A stretch of DNA of 64,000 bases from Hymenopus coronatus (taxonomy: Eukaryota; Arthropoda; Insecta; Mantodea; Hymenopodidae): NCBI GenBank assembly GCA_030762935.1, contig CM060895.1:73701001-73765000 (forward strand). Direction: 5' to 3'. This document shows, in pieces, positions 24,601 through 39,800 of the stretch. Under the pieces are notes generated by a model. That model did not search any database, had not been told where the DNA came from, and saw only the letters and a list, made by a program, of their open reading frames with translations. The position numbers were made by a program, and so were the translations under genes. The stretch's first letter is position 1. Each line of letters opens with the position of its first letter.

Positions 24601-27600
24601 CTTAAAACACAATTTATGTCATATACATATTTTTTGGTGGAGTTAGCCATTTCTAAGATATTCCTTTTTATTAGTTTCAGTTTTAAAATAGTTCAACTTT
24701 TCTCATACAGGAATTTGTCAACTCCTGGCCATGCAAAGAAATGCATTTAAACCACAAGGCAACCAGTTTTTAAAAGATTTGACAATCCTTTAGCCTAATG
24801 TATTCCCTTATTTCCCTCTACCTATGAGGAAGCAAAATAAGACCAATTCTGCTAATGTTTATCTCAATTAGCATGAAGTAGGTAGAAGAATAAGCTTTTT
24901 AACTTTAATTTGTTAGAGAAAGTCATGTGATTGGAACATGTCAGATTTTAAATGTTATGGTACTCTTTGGTGTAACCAGTTACTGGCATCTCTAGCTCAT
25001 TTCAAACTTGCAATATTTTTCACTTGCTCTTTTCATTCTTTTAATTATGATAGTTACAGAGTACTCATTACTGACTGAATTGTAAACTAATCAGAAAGTA
25101 AGTTTAGTAGTTTGTCTGAAAGTGGAGCTTATTGCTGCACATTTTCCATGCTCTGGCACACTCCAGGAGGAATCTGTGGAGTACAAATGTTAATAAAATG
25201 TGAATGTTTTACAATGGTGGTTATAATATAAAAGTTTCATACTACATTTGAGGGTATTCAATAAATACCCATGTTAGGAATGAAGACACCATTTTTCACA
25301 AACACAATTTATTTGTCAACATAGGACCCCTTTTAGGGATACACACTTTTCCCAACATTACTGCAATTTTACCCATCCAATAGATAGGAATTGTCCAACT
25401 CTACAAAATAAAACTCTTTTTTGTCAAAGGTATCCTTTTTTTGGGATTAAATTTTGTGGATGAAGTCGACTGAACACTCAAAAGTTTTCACTCACCGTAC
25501 AATAAATGCAGGAAAATGTTTCCATAGGCTTTTGCCTACGTATCAATGCTGTTAAGGGCCACACTGTGGTTGTCGCATTCTCCCGGTGCTCCATCTTCAT
25601 TCCATGTATCACCAGTGTCATCGCCTGCAGTGCCACAAGTAGTAAAAGCAGGCATTAAACACTATAAAAAAAACTGCTGTCGAGTGCCTTGAGTATCCGG
25701 AACTTCTTGGTTGATAGTATATCACCTGATGGTGTAGATTAGATCCATTTTGAATGAAAAGGTTTGGTTGGTGAGGAGTAAATTGAGTAAAATTAAACAC
25801 AGCCCCTTTTGTTGTACTGAATCTTTTGTTCAAATGGTTCCAAAGTTTATGAATGACATTTTATTCAAAATGGTTCCAATCTACGCTGCCAGGTGAACAC
25901 CACCAGTACTTGAGCCAGTCAACAGTATTTTACTTTAAAATACATGTTAAAATGATTGATAATTATGTTTTATTTTCTTACACATTTCTCCATGATTAAT
26001 AATTACAATATGCATTTTAAAAGAACTGCTTTCAAAATCCTTGGAACTGCCTAAGCATCTGTGAGACAATCTGCTTGTTTTGAGATGATTCCAAGCATGT
26101 GTACTGCTAAGTAATCATCTTGGGAAGAATAGCAAATATCTGAAAATGTCATAAGGTCAATACTCGGCACTGAAATTCCCAACTGGAAATCTTATATAGG
26201 CTGAGTGCAAAATCCTTTTACACTGTCCTTAACTCGGTGAAGCAAAGAAAGAATTAATTTGCTAATATTGATTCGCTTATGCACTCTTACGTTTCACAAA
26301 CTTTATTTACCTTGGACATATGTTTCACTCTCCTTGAAGGCATCATTAGCTACAGTTGAAGGGGACAATTTCCACATCCCCTTTGGTCTTGGCTCACAGC
26401 AGCATTTGGTGTCGATTCACAGTTTCAAAAGAATGTTTTGTGGCACGTCAGAATTCATAAGGATACCTTCAAATTTTTTCCTATGTGTTCAATTTGTCTA
26501 TCTTGTTTGCAGATTTTAAAGGATGAGATTCATTCTTAATATCGTGCATTTTCTCCCAAAAATCTGTGGCAACCACTGATTTTTCAATTTCTTTATTCCT
26601 TATGTTTCTAAAATGTTATTTTAGATATGTGCCTATGTTTTGTTTGTCTTACATTTTTACGGTTGGAGCAGATAATTTTTATATGTTCCTAGTTTCTTTT
26701 CTGGAGGCGTGTGTGTGTAAAGAACTTTATGAAATCTCCCACTTCAAATTACCCTATGAAAGGAAAAACCTTTCTTTATTTTCTTATAAGTTTCCTAGCA
26801 TGTTGTTTAAAATATCATGTCTGATAAATTGATTTGAGAAATAAAATATGTACATATCTGGAGATTTTGTAAACTGCTGTGTAGTCCATTGTATTTGATT
26901 GCATTTTGTATAACTAGGTAACCTTAAAGAATAAACAAAACATTGCCGCAGAAAATATTAATATGCATAGTGTTTTTTGTTTTTTTACAAAATATTCCAT
27001 GTTGAAAAATTTTAAATTTGTTGAATGGTTAGGAGTTCATCCTTCTATCAGTGACTCTAGACATATTCGTTCTACTGATACTGGTATGAGGCTCATAACT
27101 TGAAGTCAACTGCTTAAGAATTCCTATGCCTAATAATTACATGAATATATTTTTATAATGGGTGGAGTATATTGTGTAAATGTCATCAGTTTTTAATAAA
27201 TACAATTAAATTAAATGTAAAAGTAATATGGAGATACATTAAGCTGATTCACAAAACAATATCTTTAATTATTTAGCAAGTACCCATTAATCTTCATGAG
27301 TAGGTTTTACAATTAAAATAGCAACACAATTAAATGCAACAAATCTGAAAATATAATAACCAATAAGTAAAATTTGCTCTCTGAATAGCTGGCAACACTC
27401 GCTTAACTTGCACAAAATGGCACTGTAAAAGTAGTTTTCCAATATAGCACAATTACAACCGGGATAACACCTGAGAAACAGCCTGGATAGAATATCTGCA
27501 GCTTCCTGACTAGCTCGTACAAAGAACTCTCAAGAATTGAAGAAGCAAGGATTTGCCCTTCCAAAGCTCTCAGGCAATCTCTCTTCATTTCCAAGAGCCA

Positions 27601-30600
27601 CAAGGTAAGTGGAGGATAGAAACATGCAGCATGAGGCAACTATGATAAACCCATTGAATATGTACTTGGACCCTGGTGGAGAATGTACAGCCACAATTTA
27701 AAGGTTCACCTTTAAATCTTGGATCTCTCTGAAATTTAGAAAAATATTCAAAGAATATGGTATAACCCAAGCTCCTGTTAACAAGCACTCAGGACAATGC
27801 CAGGTTGACAAGTTTTGGCAATGACAAAATTAAATGAGAGCAGGAAATATACATAGGAACAGGGATAAAGGTTTTAAAGAGATCACGAAAAATATACTGC
27901 TACTAGGCTGCATTTTTTTTTTGGTCCAAATGAAACAAAAAATCAAAGCTTTTAGAAGCTTATCAGAAATTTGATGAACTCACTGTTTTGGAAAAAACTG
28001 TCCATACATAAAAAAACATCTGATGTGTATCATTCACATGACTTTCTCTACATGCCTGCAAAAAATTATTGTTAAAAAGTTAATGCTTCTATTTACTTAA
28101 TGTAATTGAGAAAAAATTAGCAAAAATAGTCTTATTACTTGCTTCCCTGTAAGTAGAAGCGAAATAAGGGAGTACCATAGGTTAAAATGATAGTCAAACG
28201 CTGGTTGCTATGTGACTGAAGTTCCTTTGTTTGTATGGTCACGAGGTGACAAATTCCTGTATGAGAAAAGTATAAGTTCTATAAAGCTGAAACCAAAAAT
28301 AAGGAATGTCTCAAAAATGGTCAACTCCACGAAAAAAATGTGTATAACATATATTGTATATTTTAATGTTGTGTGGTAAGTTTTTGTCTGTCTCTTACGG
28401 TTTAGCAGTTATGCACAATTCTGTAAAATACATCCAGAATAAAGGGTCTTCAAAGGCTATTCCCAGAAAATTCAAGATGCACATATTATTTGTCTGGTAA
28501 ATATCTTTAATATGCCATATTTTAATCAAAATCATTTGAGCCATTTTTGAGAAAATCAACATTTTAGAAAAAAGCTCCATATAAAGGTTTTTTGGGGGTG
28601 GGGGGATTTTCTTGAAAATCTTTGTGTCGCATCCTTGCAAAATATCAAGCTTAAATACCAAATTTTGTATTTAATGGTCTTTTCGTTTTTGAGCTATGCT
28701 GTCCATAGACACACACACATACACAGAGATCTTTTTCCAGAAATGCTATTTTTGGATTCAGGGGGGCCCAAAACGTATATTTTCGGTGAAATCTTGGTAT
28801 CAAATTTTTAGGTGCATTACAATACCTTCTTTATACATTATGTACATAGTACGTGTAGAGAAAGTAATAAATCTAACTTGCTGAAATATGTATCTTTCTT
28901 GTAAAACTCCATTCAGTCAGTGTATCCAACCAAGAAACACATCTAACAACCATAGGGGTGAGTGTGAATGATGTCAGCAGTCTTTAAAACTGTACGACAA
29001 GAAGTTTATTTATCAACTACACTAATAGGTATGGAAAATGGGGATAGTAACCTTTTGAAACTGTTCAGTAAGTTCATTGTAAAAGATGGAGCTAGAATGC
29101 TAAAACATTCATTTTGAGATATTTAACATTTGGCCATATCTTGTTGAAGATTGAACTCACAGTAGCAGCTCATGTTACTATTCCAAAATACTTTTATGAG
29201 CTCCTGTTTACTGGTGAATCACCAGAATCTGATGATAGTGAGAAAGAGGAAAATAAGAGACCCTATATGCTGGCCTTACCAGACATTAGTTTTAGTATCT
29301 GCTATCATAATAAGTTACAAATTTGCAAGGGATGTGATATACATTGTTCCACTTCAAGCACAATGCTCATCTGTAGGGAAATAGGCATCTTGGTGAAATC
29401 CCAAAGAAGCTTATGTTTTCAAATACTTAAAGAGTAATTTTTGCTTAGAAAAACTGGTATTTCTGGGTACAAATTGTTCAATAAAAATGATATTTCAATG
29501 GGTAAAGGCAAATATAGGGTCATTATTATATATGGTAAGCACTCTTGCAACCTCGCTCCATTGTGCGAGAGAACCAAGAGTAGTCTGGGAATTGGTGCTG
29601 GCAGAAGGGCACTAAAATCCTTACCTTAGAGTAGATGCTGAAAATATTGACCTTCTGCTCTCTAACAGGCAGCATATCTCATGAAAATGTTCTCGCTCAC
29701 TCACCAAAGCTCAGCAGCAAGAATCCTTGTGATATCCTGCATGATGTATCACTAAGTTCCTGTAGCTTGTAATAGTAGAATGATACCTTTATCTTTCAAA
29801 GAACCGCAACTAGGTAGGACAGGGGAATGAGCAGGTAATTCTGGAATAAAATATCTCTTTATTTCACTTAATTTTCCGGTAGCCATATGTGCTGTTGCAG
29901 AATCTTTTTGGAACCAATCATAAGCTTTTTTTACTTCTTCCATCAAGGACCGAAAAATGTTCCTAGAATTAGTCTGCGATATCATTCTGTGTTGTATCAT
30001 TAAAGAAAATGGGTCCTATTATTGTTCTAGCAGTTATTGCATACTATATCCCAATTTTCAGGTCAGAGTGAGTGATTGCTCTTGACACAGAAATAATGTA
30101 CCTTTGAGTGGGAATTGATGCCCTGAGAAGTCCTGCTAGATGGCAAGGGAAGAGGAGAGAAAGTCCGCAAGAGCGCTTACCATATATAATAATGACCTCT
30201 ATATATAAGCACTGTAAGTGGCATCATGAATACCGGTTTAAAATTAAGCAATATTTGGACTCAACATCAATCCCTCTAAAACCATTATTGTTTCATTCAC
30301 AGGGAAAGGAAACGCTGAATCTTTTAAAGATTTGAAGGTTGGAAATACTTGTGTTTATATTTCTGATACCATCAAATATTTAAGGGCCACCTTAGATGGC
30401 CATGGAATTCCTATTTAAATAAAGCTATCCACAGAGCCAAAGATGCAATTGTAGCCTGTATATGCTTTGTTGGTTCTTCTTGGGGCTTAAAGCCACAGAC
30501 ATGTTATTGGCTGTATGTGTCAGTGATCAGACTATGGATAACCTATGGTTCCTTATTCTGGTGGGGACAAGCACTGCGTCAATGTAACCGCTAAACTAGT

Positions 30601-30822
30601 GATATTATAATATTTGTATGTTTAATAATAATAATAGGTGCCTTTAAAAGCACTCCTACAGCACCACTAGAAATTCTATTGGAGCTTCTACCACTGGATC
30701 TTTAAAGGCAGAAGCCAAATTAGCAGCCAATAGATTAATTAATACAAATATAGAAAATTCTGCTGAAATCATTTTTACCAAAATTATATTTAACATTTTA
30801 ATATATAAATTAAATAAAAATC

Positions 30823-30854
<32 letters not shown>

Positions 30855-33800
30855 TAAAATTTTAACATCCCTAAACTAATAACTAATTCTGAATTCACAT
30901 AACCCTAATATAATATCATATTATAATTTTTTTTCATATGTCTTTCTCTACATCTCTGCAACAAATTATTAAAAAGCTAATTTTTTTATCTATTTCATAC
31001 CAATCAAAGTAAACATTAGCAGAAATGGTCTAGTTATTTGTTTCCTTGTAAGTAGAAGGGAAATAAGGCAATACACTATGCTAAAGTGATGGTCAAATTT
31101 TTTAAAATCTGTTTCTTTGCATAACCAAGAGTTTACAAATTCCTATATGAGAAAAGCTTAAGTGTTTTAAAACGGAAACCAATAACAAGGAATATCTTGA
31201 AAATGGTGAACTCCACAAAAAAGTGTATGACTATTGTGTGCTTTAATGAGATCTACATTTTTAGTATCTTTTGCCGTTTACTAGTTATGCAAAATTGAGC
31301 AAAATTCACCAGAATAAAGAGATTTTAGAGGCTATTCCCGGAAAATTCAAGACATACATTTTACTTGTCATGCAAACTCTTTAATGTAGATACAGTATTT
31401 TTATCAAAAACATTAGAGCTGTTTTTGAGAGAGTTAAAAATTTTCAAAAATTTTTTCATGTAAAAAGTTTGGTTGTGGGGGATTTTTCTCAAAATCTTCA
31501 TCACATCATTGGAAGACACTAAACTTAAATACCAAGTTTGGTATTTTACCGACTTTTATTTTTGAGTTTTACACACACGCACCTTTTTCCAATTTTTTTT
31601 ATACAGGAGACCTAAAAAGTGTATTTCTGGTGAAATTTTGGTATCAAATTTTTGGGTGGAGTGCAATACCTTCTCTACCTATGTTCCATGAGCCATGTAG
31701 AGAAAGTAAGAAGGGATGCTATGGTTATGGACACACCCTAATCTAGGACTTTGTAGTAGGAAACCCAGTTTTAGACAGATCATATATCATGACAATTGAA
31801 TATTGCTTTGACCGCTGTTTCAATATTCATATAGGAACTAGACAAGAGTGGTCTATTAAATATGGAGCAGAAATATTAGATCAATCTAAGTGCACACTTG
31901 GCAGGTACTTCCAGTTGGAGATTTATGCAATCCTTGTGTGTGCTCAAAGAGGAATGGAAAAGAGCTACATAGCACTTACTGATTCTTCTCGGATAGTCAA
32001 CCTGCCCTTAAAGCACTTGACTCGAACCAATTTAATTCTAAACTGTTTGGGAATGCCTCTAAACACTGCAGGCATTATCACAGCTCAACACTAGAGCTGC
32101 GATGGATGCTGGTGATCAGGGAACTGAGGGAAATAAAGAGAGATCAGCTTGCAAGAAAGGTGTTACAACACTTTACTATGGGCCTGAACCTTTCTGCAAC
32201 ATAAGCAAATTATGCAGAGACTGCAGTAGTAAAGTGGACTAGGAAAACATTGGAAAAGATGGCTCAATCTGCTGGTTAAAAACTATGTAAGTACATAGAG
32301 AACCTAACAAAGCCTTCACTAGATCTGTACTCAAACTTGGTAGAGGAAGAGTCAGAAGGCTGTAGGATTATTTATTGTGCAAGGACTTGTCAAAAAGCAC
32401 TGACAGACTGTAGGCATCCTTTAAGAAGATACAACCTGGTGGGCAGGAAGAAACTGTTATTTACTAAACATTTACTGCTAAACTGCAAGGCATTGGGGAG
32501 AAGAAGTTTTCTTGCCTTTGTAGCCCCAATTTTGATCAAGATCAAAGATGATCTTTTTAAAAAAGGAGTCTTGGGCATTAAATAATGCCAAAGAACCCTG
32601 AATTCCTATAATAGGAAATGGGACAGCATAAAAGACGTAAAGATTAAGGTGCAAGAGTTTTTAAACACTCAAATCTCCCTAATATTATGATGTAACAGTA
32701 AGGAAATTTGTTATTCATGCATTAGGCCTGTTGTGGATGTGCATATCTTGCTTACTCCACTAATGTGCAGGGATGTAAAACATTGTAAACATGTGTAAAC
32801 TTCTTGAATATCTGTGCCAATTTATTTTTATTTCCTTAATGTGCTATATAGCTGTTGCTCTCTGATATTAATTCTGCAAGTAATGTAGATGTTTATGTTG
32901 ACATTTATTGTCTTCTTCCATGTTTAAGTTCATTTAAGCTTACTGGGCCGCGCCGTGCCCGAGTGGTTAGACCACTCGACTCTCACCTAGATGGTCGGGG
33001 TTCGATCCCAAGCGACCGCATGTGAGATTTGTGGTGGACAAAACGGCGCTGGGGCGGGTTTTCTCCGGGTACTCCGGTTTCCCCCGCCATCGCATTCCAC
33101 CGGTGCTCCATCATCATTCATGTATCATCAGTGTCACTGCCTGCGGTGCCATTAATAGTTAAAGCGGGCGTTAAACACTACCAAAAAAAAATTTAAGCCT
33201 ACTAATTGAAGGTACTAATTAAGTGGAAAGCTTGGAATGCTAGTTTACAAAAGAATGGTTGAAAAATGTGAGTATAATGAGTGAAGTGTATGCTTCAAAT
33301 CAAATACCCTAATCTGCCCTACAAAACCACAAGATAGCAGCAGAAGCAAGACTTCTTTTCAGCAAAGAATAATGAGTTAGAAAATGCAGCTCCTATTGTG
33401 TACACAATTGCCACTAGAATATATTTATCCTTTAAATGAGAAAATTAAAAGTTTAGCTTATAGAAAAATATATTTTGATAGTAGTATTGAGAAGTGTATA
33501 TAATCTTGTTTGTGTCTAAATTGTTTTGTTTCAGGGGGGCTTACCTCTACAGACGTGAGCGCAAAAAGCGCCACCGTAAATTGTCGGAAAGAATTAACGA
33601 GAGCCTGGAGCAAAAGAAGCTACGTCGTCGTGGAGGTGTGGACCGAGGTGGAGGGGACAGATCCTCAGAGGATGGGAGCTCTGCAGGAAGCCAGAGTCAG
33701 CAGGATGCAGATGATAGTGAAGAAGACGAGATGACCTCGTCAGAAGGGGAGTCCTCAGGAGAAGCTGAGGAGGAACGAGTGCCCCTTGAACTAAGTGATA

Positions 33801-36800
33801 CTTTAAAGCGAGTGTTGGAAGAGGACTTTGAACTCATAACAAAGAAGAACAAAGTATGTCACACATCTCATATTTCTTTTATTGTGTTCATATAATTAGA
33901 ATTTTCATCTTCTGTAAAGCTGCCATTGATTTATGGTTCTTTTGCTGTTAAAAATTGAAGAGAACTGTGATGATTTTGTTTTAGATTGTAAATCTACCTG
34001 TGGAGCCTAATGTAATAAATATTTTGGAAGGATATGTGAAGAACTTTGCTGTGAATCAAATCTGTGGCATTGGAGAAAAACCACAGCGGCGGTATCGAAA
34101 TCACTATCAAAATAATAAAAGCAACATGGATAGGTTGTACCGCAGGTAAGGTCATAGCCCCCCTTTTTCTCTTTTCTTTTTTAATGTGTGTATTTAAACA
34201 TACATGAGCTGTCAACATTTTAATTTTCTCTTCTTTCATATACAATTGAATATTCAATACCTATGTTTAGAGTATTGATTAAATTCAATATTAATTACTA
34301 AAATATAGTGATCCTGAAGTGTGAGATTAATAATTCACCTTGAGGCACACAATTTTGTTACAATTTCTAGATAAATTGAATGTAATATTTTGCACCCATC
34401 AACACTTGGGGGGGGGGGAACTAGTTAGGACAAATACAGAAGACATATGTGAGAGAAACTGCAGAGCCTGTGAGAAAAGTTGCATTGACAAAGCAAACAA
34501 ATATTGGCTTAGAGCTTAAGGAGGACCAAAGACATATTAAATTCAATTCAGCAGTTGCATATTGTTTCTGGAAAATAAATTACAGTATAGAAAATGAAAT
34601 AACTATCCGGATAGGTTTACCAGCTGGGAGAAACTACTGATGTTAATAATGTAGGAAGACAGGAATGCAGCTAATATATTTCAGCTTTATAAGCAATAAG
34701 AATATCATTTTAAGATATATCCAAGCTAAGGGAATATTTATATAGTTAAAAACCTACATATTTTCAAAAAAACATATAATCTTGGCTCCTTAGAATAGAT
34801 TTTGTGTAAAAAACTCAATTAAATCCAACAAATTGGACAAACCACAAGCAAATGAGATATATCAGACCTAAGGGATGCATCAGATTAGATGTTTAGATTA
34901 TGATAAGAACTAAGAAAAGTTTAAAGATAGACAAAAAGAACCCTTTAGAAACATTGATGCAAATCAGCAATAGCTGACAATTTTTGGACAAACACATAAT
35001 CAGTGAAAATATCAAACTCTTTAAGACCATAAGAAATTTTAAGGAGTTGTAGTTTTGGGAGAAGATCCTCATTAAGAAGAATGAAGGACAGGTCATGAGC
35101 TTTGAGATTTTGAAAGACAAACTTTCAGAGTGGTTCCAATCTATGCTGCCAGGTAATGCATCACCAACCAAGCAGCTACCAGATACTCAAGCCCGTCAAC
35201 AGCAGTTGATAATGTAGGCAAAACCCTATGGAAACATGATCCAACACTTATTCTACTAGGGGCACTTTTTATGTTTTGAGCCTAATAATAAAAAAAAAAA
35301 CAGTAATTTGCCATTGAAAATTGCTTTATTGTTTCTCAAAATATTCTCTTTTATGATCAATATACTTTTGCATGCATTGAAACCATTTGTCATAGGGCAT
35401 TTTTTACACCTACAAAACATTGTTTTTGAATGCATCAACAGCTTCTACTACTGTTTCAAATTGTTGTCCATGCATTTTATTCCTAATATTTGGGAACAAA
35501 AAGAAGTCATTGTATGACAAACCAGAACTGTAAAGTGGATGAGTGATCAATTTGATTTTTTAAATGTTCAAATATTTGGTTGTTAGGTGAGATGTGTGAG
35601 CGCTTGCATTGTCGTGATGAAGAATGACATAGACACTTGTTTAATTTCTGTATTTCACTGAAAACTTTTCAGCAAACAAATGGTTGTGTACCATTCAGAA
35701 TTGATCTTTTACATTTATAAAGGCACTGTTGCCACATGACCATCTTTTGAAGCCACCATTTGTGTGCACCAATAAACAAGAGCATCCTTTTGAGATTGTG
35801 TCAAATTATGTGGGGTCCAATGAGAGCAAACCTTTTTCATGGCTAAATGATCATACAATATTTTATATATGCTGGTGCCTAGGGTTGCCTTTATATCTCA
35901 GTATGTGGCATGATGGTCTTGCACTATCATTTTTTGCACAGCATCAATGTTTTCTGGCACAACAGCTGATTTTGGATTACTTAATGAATTTTGTTATTGA
36001 GCAAATGGCAACTATGATTAAACTCATTATATCAGTGTTTCACAACAGTGGCATCACCAAATGTAGCAGTAAGTTGAACAGTACACCCTTGTCTTGATAA
36101 TCCACATTGAAAATCATAATAAATCATTGCAAGAACTTTTTTAAAGGTTAATTCCATTTTTTCGCCATGACACAGCTTTAAAGTCATTGTAAACAACACA
36201 AATAATGCTCTATTAACAAAATATCTGAAGTAGCTTAAGGTCAACAATGCCAAAATTTCCAGTGGAAACACCAGATGGCACTTACAATCAGTGTTGCCAA
36301 AGTTCAAAATATAAATAGTAACCCTTGAGTGTTCAGTCGATGTCATTCACAAAATTTAATCTATATAGATACCAAGAAACTTATGAGTTTCAGGATCAAG
36401 TTCATGATGGAGGCAACAAGCTTTTAAAACATATTTGAGGATAATTCATTGCCAAAGTGAAGTGAAGTGTGAGTGTAGGCTGATTTCATTGTTTTTTGTT
36501 TTTTTTTCTGCAGCAAAAATGCTTAGGCAGTAAGGAAGCAGTTAAGAATAATTTCTTTTCTTTATTGCAGTTTGAATATATGCAAGGAGATTGTTGATGG
36601 TGTTCGAATTTATTTTGATTTTACTCTAAGTGACCTGCTTCTATACAACCAAGAACGACAACAGTATGAGGCATTGAGAAAGCAGCATCAAGAAGTGAAC
36701 ATAAAGCAAGAATGTGTGGAGTAAGTACTAGTATATTTTTATTTATTTATTTGTGTTAAACTAATACATACCTGAGTATGACAGGCATTTAGCCCAAGCT

Positions 36801-39800
36801 CCTACCTTGTCATACCCACCCACATCATCTACACACATGCATGTAATGTAAGAAGTGTTTTAAATAATGAAGCTTTGAAATATGCTGAAGTAATTTGAGT
36901 TGTTTAAGTTTCACTTTATTTTACTTGCTTAGGAATGTTTTGAGGAACTGTTTTGTCCTCATCGTCAGTTAATCCTGGATCTCAAAATTAAAAGACGCAA
37001 GCAACGAAATAGAATTTGGAATTTATCACAAACCCACCCATGTGGATAATTACATAAAGAAAAACAACCTTAACCCAAAAACACATCAGCATGCCATGTT
37101 CCATAGTCTAGCACATAGGATTGTACATGTACCTTTCAAAAAACAGGAATATAACAAAGAATACAAACACATACAGAAAGTTGCAGCACAGAATGGTTTC
37201 ATCAACATTTGGTAGACAGGCTAATAAAAAAAAATATAAAAAGCAGAAAAAGATCACAGATATTGTAACACTCAGTAGTGATAACAATTCACAGTAAAGA
37301 TACAGCAAATTTACATTCCATCCAAGCTTTCGCCGCAAATTCAATAAAACATTCCGAGATCAAGATATAAAATTGGCACCATGCAACAGATACAAGTTTG
37401 GGAATTTACTTAACCATACTCTAAAAGGCACAAAACAAAAACAAATCCTGTAATCTGCCAAATAAACTGAAGATTGCCCAAAGGTGTACATGGGAAAGAC
37501 AAAAAGGAATCTACAAACAAGGCTAAATGAGCATCTAAGGAACCTGAAGTTAAAGCAGACTGATAAATCAGCAGTGGCACACCATAGACATTACAACACA
37601 AAAACCTGCCAAAGTACCTTGACAACTGACAGTGCGGGAAAAAAATCACATTTTATAAAACCATGATATAGTCATGAATTTTCAACTACCACCATCCGAC
37701 AACCTCTTCAAGGTCACCACCAAAGAACGACAGCAGCACAACCACATGAGCAACAACTTCCCTAAGCTTCAGTCAAGATTAACTAACAAGGACAAAATGG
37801 TTCCTATAAACATGTCCAAGCAAATAAAATAAAGTAAGTAAAATTTGAGCTGAGTTTGATTAATACTTGAAGACTTCATTACACTTTAAAAGAAAATCAT
37901 GATTTCGCCAAGAACGAAGATTCAGTCATGCAAAGGTATATGGCAAAATCAATATTTTCTTTTAAAGTGTAAGTGAAATGTAATACAAATCAAGCTCTGC
38001 TCAAATCACAAATGAGAAGAAACTTCCCTGTTTTAATTCCCAATTTTTATTATTAAAGTGCCTACATAATGACTCAAATTACTCCAACATCTACACATTT
38101 TAATTTCTTAAAACTATCAAACATTAATAACAAATAGAAAATTATGTTAACTTTAATTCCCTTTGCATAGACCACTTCCATGTTTTCTTAACTTTGCTAA
38201 AAACAAACCTAAGCTTCTGCCCATCCTTTCTAAAAATTCCCTTCACTATTCTCCTATCCATCTTGTTCCACTTCTGCTTCAGGTATTCTTTCCACCACAA
38301 ATCCATTCCTTGGCATTCAAATACTATATGATTCTTATGTTCCTTCCTCCACAAATGGGACATGACTCTATGGGATGCCTTTTTTTAATCCCTCTTAATC
38401 TGCAATGCCCGTTCTTAACCATACTATTCCCTCCCGTTTTATTCTATTTACAAATGTGTGTCTCCCTTTCCCATGTTTCCTTCATTATAGTATACCACAT
38501 ATCTCTTTTCTATTATACCACCAAAAAGTTTTTAGATTTCTAGGGCTTCAAATCTCTTTCTTATTATTTTCCAAAATTTATTATGATTATTTTCTTTTCT
38601 TCTTCAGTATTCCCTTATCCCATTCACTTCCAGGAATAAGTACTAAATATACCTATATAATGCTCAGGTACTGGGCAGTAAAGCTGCTCTAGTGTTTACC
38701 ATGTTTTCCACAAAAATTGTAGAAGCTATTTTTAAATTCTTCTCTTTTGGGAAAAACATAATGAAGTTTTTTAATTTATTAAATGCACTTAATTTAGACC
38801 ACAGTATTGCAGCAAGATTGATTTTGAGTACAGATGTTTAATAAGTAGATCTGTTCAACCTTTAAAATTTGGATCAGTCAAGGTGCTTTTAACCCACTAA
38901 AATCTAAATCCATGTACTATTTTATATAAAATTGGGGTCAAAATAGATGTTGGTGGCTATTGGGGGAAAAAACAAAAAAAAATACTAGCAAAAGGTAAAG
39001 GAGCTTTAACCTGTAACGTGAATATTAAATGGTTAGAAAAAGTATATAGTATGGTGGTTGAGGCAAAAGTGCTAAATGGGATAGAAGTATGGCGATTAGA
39101 AGGAGAATGGGAAATCACAGATGAGGTGCATAGTATGTTTTGTTGAGAAATGCTTGAGTTACCAAATGCATCTGTTGGGCAGAGTGGCAAGCAAGGGAAA
39201 GATTATAGAAAGGGCATTGAAATTTTGGTATAGAAGATTAAATTTAAGAAGGAACAAATTTGTTAAAACAGTGTCTAAAATATCTAGAGAAAAGCTTAAA
39301 GAACAATAGATGGGCAAATAGTCTTAGGAATAACTTGGAAATAAATGACTTTCTCTAGCTGTTCTGCAAACAAACTATTCTTACAAAGTTTTGTTCTTTT
39401 ATCTACATCATGCTAAGTGAGATAAACTTTATAGAAATTGTCTTATTACTTGCTTCCTTCTAAGCAGAAGGAAAATAAGGAATACACCAGGCTAAAGCAA
39501 TGGTCAAATCTTTTAAAGGCTAGTCGCTATATAAATAATTGAAGTTTGGTTTTCTTTGCACAACAGAAAAACAAAACAGAAAAGAAAGGAAAGGAAAGGA
39601 AAGGTGACCCCTTAGAGAAAAGTTAGGCAGCTTAAAATTGAAACCAATAATAAGGAATACCTCAAAAACTGTCAGATCTACAACGAAAATGTATAACATA
39701 AGGTATATGCTTTAACAAGATCTGCATTTTTTGTGTAATGTTTTGTATATTTCTTACTGTTTACCATTTATGCAAATTTAGGAAAATTCATCCATAATGA

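Larger units (their letters stand above)
19931..33534 (+). other. MSL3 intron 3 (13.6 kb), largely mobile elements
   Basis: Bounded by GTAAGT and TTTCAG. Holds a mariner element, paired S4 SINEs, a TIR element, a Penelope-type inverted repeat, an S3 SINE, three family A copies, a DNA transposon and an RNase H LINE, each listed separately. Stretches 19931-20400 and 25940-28000 show nothing recognisable. Confidence 0.85.

Noticed and set aside
32945..33020. Possible tRNA-Ser/Leu gene
   Set aside because: Continuous with the SINE S1 body found in other copies; not an isolated tRNA.
38163..38543. 126-codon plus-strand frame rich in Leu, Phe and Pro
   Set aside because: Antisense to a LINE C-terminal fragment; no conserved domain.
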